A stretch of 8,830 nucleotides of DNA, taken from contig JANXSB010000059.1 of NCBI GenBank assembly GCA_025352865.1, forward strand, positions 1-8,830, given 5' to 3'. The DNA comes from Chthoniobacter sp. GTDB taxonomy: Bacteria; Verrucomicrobiota; Verrucomicrobiia; Chthoniobacterales; Chthoniobacteraceae. The position numbers and the translations under genes are program-made. Under the pieces are notes generated by a model, which worked only from the letters and a program-made list of their open reading frames with translations, searched no databases and was not told the origin of the DNA. Positions 7,193-8,830 of this stretch are shown here, piece after piece. Position 1 is the first letter of the stretch. Every line of letters starts with the position of its first letter.

Positions 7193-7385
7193 TGTCATTC
7201 TGAGCGGAGTTTCGCCGTGGAAAGGCGGGGGCGAAACGGAGTCGAAGAATCTCCATCTTTTCGCGGGCGGAGGCGGAGGGAAGTGCGCGTGCTTCCACGC
7301 ACCGCCTCCGCCCGCAGGATATTGGAGATTCTTCGACTGCGTTCCCGCCCGCCTTCGCCCGTCGGGAACTCCGCTCAGAATGACA
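7193..7385. repeat. Nested palindromic repeat element (~193 bases)
   Basis: The outer arms are perfect over 19 bases: TGTCATTCTGAGCGGAGTT (7193-7211) and its reverse complement (7367-7385). A second perfectly paired block, AGTCGAAGAATCTCCA, ends at 7255 and faces its complement starting at 7323. The segment between these blocks is similar in length but diverged. The core has a third perfect stem of 14 bases, GCGGGCGGAGGCGG (7263-7276) with its complement (7302-7315), and a small hairpin inside. The outer block recalls a short repeat, TGTCATTCTGAGCG...CGAAGAATCT, that I associate with many unrelated bacterial genomes as a dispersed element. It lies 26 bases past the Gre-family stop codon and could end transcription from both sides. 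There is no transposase gene and I see no flanking target duplication. Confidence 0.85.
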
Positions 7386-7411
7386 GGCTATTTAATTACG
7401 GCACCCACCCT

Positions 7412-7531
7412 CGTGACCAAGCTCCAGCTTGGTCACGCCCTTGTCTCGGAAGCTCTGCTTCCCCCGCCCGCATCAGCTTCGTGTGCCTCGCGTACTCCAC
7501 GCCGCCGAAGTAGAGAGCGGCATGACCAAGC
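7412..7531. repeat. Second palindromic repeat element, unrelated sequence
   Basis: It begins with a perfect 12-base inverted repeat around a CC: CGTGACCAAGCT (7412-7423) and AGCTTGGTCACG (7426-7437). A GGAAGC-TCT-GCTTCC hairpin follows at 7448-7462. A looser CTTCG/CGAAG pairing spans 7477-7510. The opening block returns almost unchanged at 7521-7531 (CATGACCAAGC, one mismatch) as a direct repeat that may mark the other end of the unit or the start of a truncated copy. When translated it gives the peptide KLQLGHALVSEALLP, which I associate with spurious N-terminal extensions produced by dispersed repeats. The pattern suggests a mobile or REP-like palindromic element. The right boundary is uncertain. 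Confidence 0.65.
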
Positions 7532-7601
7532 AGGAACTATGGAACGACAGAATAATGGCTGGACGCAAACGAACGAGTTTTGCACTCTGATTTGGAAATC
7601 C

Positions 7602-8045
7602 ATGGACAAACCTGTTCAGAAAATCGGTGGCTGGCTCCTCGCGGCTGCTCTTATCGCGTTGGCGGTCTGGAATCAGAATCGGACTGCTACAGAGGAGGCG
7701 GCCAAGGTCGTTGCAACATCGACGACACGCGCTGCAGAATCTGTGGCTTCCAATGCAACTGACTCACCCACTGGTGACGGTTCTGCTCGGAAAAATTGGC
7801 GGCCCATAAATGACGGACACAACACAGGCCCAGTCATCAGCCTGCGAACTCCTGTGCCTCAGCCCATGTCCGCAAAAACCTCGACGCCAGTTCAGTTGGC
7901 CAGAGCGGTGACCCCAACGCCAGCCACGCCGAGTCTTCAACCGACTCCGAAAAAAGCACCGTTCGTACCGATCGGCGCAAAGACCAATTTGGATGAAGGT
8001 GCTCTGCAGACCAGCAAAGGACTCGAAATGCACCATAAGAAATAG
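7602..8045 (+). CDS. Hypothetical protein with N-terminal membrane anchor and Thr/Pro/Ala-rich tail
   Basis: I do not recognise this 147-residue protein. Residues 10-23 (GWLLAAALIALAVW) form one hydrophobic helix preceded by two lysines, giving a signal anchor with the remainder outside the cytoplasm. Residues about 28-140 are low-complexity, rich in Thr, Ala, Ser and Pro (for example TPTPATPSLQPTPKKAP), and look disordered, like a periplasmic linker. There is no lipobox. The start is chosen at 7602 because GGA lies five bases before it and the anchor follows. An in-frame ATG at 7539 would add 21 residues, and further upstream the frame runs through repeat DNA. Base composition is less GC-rich than in genes to the left. 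The frame closes with TAG at 8043 but is open again immediately after, in the same phase as the next gene, so this may be the N-terminal piece of a longer protein. Confidence 0.55.
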   Translation: MDKPVQKIGGWLLAAALIALAVWNQNRTATEEAAKVVATSTTRAAESVASNATDSPTGDGSARKNWRPINDGHNTGPVISLRTPVPQPMSAKTSTPVQLARAVTPTPATPSLQPTPKKAPFVPIGAKTNLDEGALQTSKGLEMHHKK

Positions 8046-8102
8046 GGCGCGACAGACGCCAGCACGCAGGCATCTAAACCGGCACCATCACCGAAAACAG
8101 CA

Positions 8103-8663
8103 ATGCTCAAAACCCTGCTCTCGATCTTGACCGCTTTCGTATTCCTCTTTGTCCTCACTGGCAAAGTGCCAGCCTCAGTGAGTGACCTCGTCACGCAATT
8201 CAATCACAACACTTTAACCTTGGCCGTTCTCGCCATCGGCGCGTTCATTATTTTCAGCCTATTGTTAGGCACCTCGAAAAAAGCCCGCAAAAAGACCACT
8301 GCCACGGCCCGGCGCAAACTTACTGCCGCCGAAGCTGCACAGCGGGGTTATGTCCATTTGTTTGCCGATGACCAACTCGCCCTCGCGCCCTTGGAAGAAC
8401 GTGAGCGACAGGAATTGCTGGCCGAAGCCGAACGTGCGGTTCTTCTAGCCAAGACAAAGACGCTCAGCCGCGAGCAAATGCTGGCAACGATCGCAGCCGA
8501 TACGGCGGCCGCAAAACGTGTGGCCGAACTCAAGAAGACCAAAGAGACACCAACCGTAGAAGCACCCGGTTTTAGAGCTTACCTCGCGAAACACGGCATC
8601 ACGCTCACACTTTCGAAATCCCTCCCCCCCTCCGATTCCGGTACAAATCGCGAGGAACGGTGA
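8103..8663 (+). CDS. Hypothetical membrane protein with two transmembrane helices and a helical charged tail
   Basis: I do not recognise this 186-residue protein. Hydrophobic segments lie at residues about 4-20 (TLLSILTAFVFLFVLTG) and 38-56 (LTLAVLAIGAFIIFSLLLG), forming a hairpin in the membrane. A strongly basic stretch (KKARKKTTATARRK, 59-72) should stay cytoplasmic. Residues about 75-148 are rich in Ala, Glu, Lys and Leu and probably helical or coiled coil (EERERQELLAEAERAVLLAK). The tail ends in SDSGTNREER. The ATG at 8103 has no convincing ribosome binding site. It is in exactly the same frame as the preceding gene, with no stop between that gene's TAG (8043-8045) and this ATG. Codons and base composition match the preceding gene more than the genes to the left. 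It may be co-transcribed with it or be its displaced C-terminal half. Confidence 0.6.
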   Translation: MLKTLLSILTAFVFLFVLTGKVPASVSDLVTQFNHNTLTLAVLAIGAFIIFSLLLGTSKKARKKTTATARRKLTAAEAAQRGYVHLFADDQLALAPLEERERQELLAEAERAVLLAKTKTLSREQMLATIAADTAAAKRVAELKKTKETPTVEAPGFRAYLAKHGITLTLSKSLPPSDSGTNREER

Positions 8664-8830
8664 AAGCGAATTCTTCTCCGTTCCGACGTGAAACTTCGGA
8701 ACATGAGGAAATGGCGGCTACGCCAAAATGACGATGACCGCAAGAGAACGGTGCCGCCGCGAAAACGGTTGCCTTCCCCGCGCCCGCGTCCCCATCTTCC
8801 GCGCCCAGCGCATGAGCGGCCTCACTTTCA
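8664..8830. other. Right-edge stretch with hairpins, no supported gene
   Basis: Overlapping inverted repeats follow the stop codon of the last gene. GGAACGG (8654-8660) can pair with CCGTTCC (8678-8684). Alternatively GTTCCGA (8680-8686) can pair with TCGGAAC (8696-8702); the two pairings exclude each other. A compact TGGCG-GCTA-CGCCA hairpin lies at 8712-8725. None is followed by a T-tract, so they are not clear intrinsic terminators. From about 8750 the DNA is GC-rich again. Short open frames reach the edge, but none can be told from chance. Confidence 0.4.

Noticed and set aside
5256..7298. A very long open frame (680 codons) on the minus strand, opposite the Gre-family gene
   Set aside because: Its translation is a low-complexity run of Gly, Glu, Ala, Val and Asp, which is what the complement of C-ending codons produces. 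The plus-strand frame encodes a clear Gre-family protein, so this is a codon-bias shadow.
7193..7531. Possible CRISPR-like array from the repeated palindromes
   Set aside because: There are no regularly spaced direct repeats with unique spacers. The structures are two unrelated palindromic units and there are no cas genes.
7380..7601. Upstream extension of the first small membrane protein
   Set aside because: The added residues are translated repeat DNA (including KLQLGHALVSEALLP). A start at 7602, or at most 7539, leaves a membrane anchor at the N-terminus.
8812..8830. ATG opening MSGLTF at the right edge
   Set aside because: Only six codons are visible, with no ribosome binding site. It may be a real gene start, but the window ends too soon to support it.
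8703..8830. Open frame MRKWRLRQ... to the right edge, in phase with the last gene after its TGA
   Set aside because: It is an Arg/Pro-rich string typical of an off-frame reading of GC-rich DNA and shows no domain-like pattern.

Overview
The window is GC-rich bacterial DNA. Its genes are tightly packed and mostly lack clear Shine-Dalgarno sequences. The style of the proteins fits a member of the Verrucomicrobiota or a related PVC-group lineage: a roughly 600-residue GreA/GreB-family protein with a long N-terminal extension, a PAS-PAS hybrid histidine kinase, and dispersed palindromic repeats. This placement is inferred from gene style and not from a marker gene.

Left part (1-1146), minus strand. 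A possible gene start runs off the left edge (MWKNLSNFRDG...). Next to it is a TauE/SafE-family membrane permease. A 320-base AT-richer gap with several hairpins follows, one of which looks like an intrinsic terminator for transcription arriving from the right.

Central minus-strand block (1147-5220). Three genes in one direction with gaps of a few tens of bases or less probably form an operon. In transcription order they are a soluble hybrid sensor kinase with a C-terminal receiver domain, a secreted HEVTH zinc metallopeptidase of the peptidase-MA type, and holA, the delta subunit of the DNA polymerase III clamp loader. No DNA-binding response regulator is adjacent, so the output of the kinase cannot be read from here.

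Divergent from the kinase, across a 116-base gap, lies the 609-residue Gre-family protein (5337-7166, plus strand). Its C-terminal third is a complete GreA-like coiled coil and FKBP-like domain with the acidic tip residues. The remaining N-terminal part is a roughly 450-residue extension beginning with a small beta-rich module.

Right part (7167-8830). Downstream of the Gre-family gene is a nested palindrome of about 193 bases, followed by a second palindromic repeat of a different sequence. Beyond them the sequence becomes visibly less GC-rich and holds two small membrane-anchored proteins I do not recognise. These two reading frames are in the same phase, separated only by one TAG and 19 sense codons rich in Ala, Ser, Thr and Pro. 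They may be one gene split by a nonsense codon, one gene with amber readthrough, or two neighbouring genes. The last about 165 bases hold hairpins but no gene I can support.

I see no CRISPR array, tRNA, rRNA, transposase gene, recognisable defence system or replication origin.
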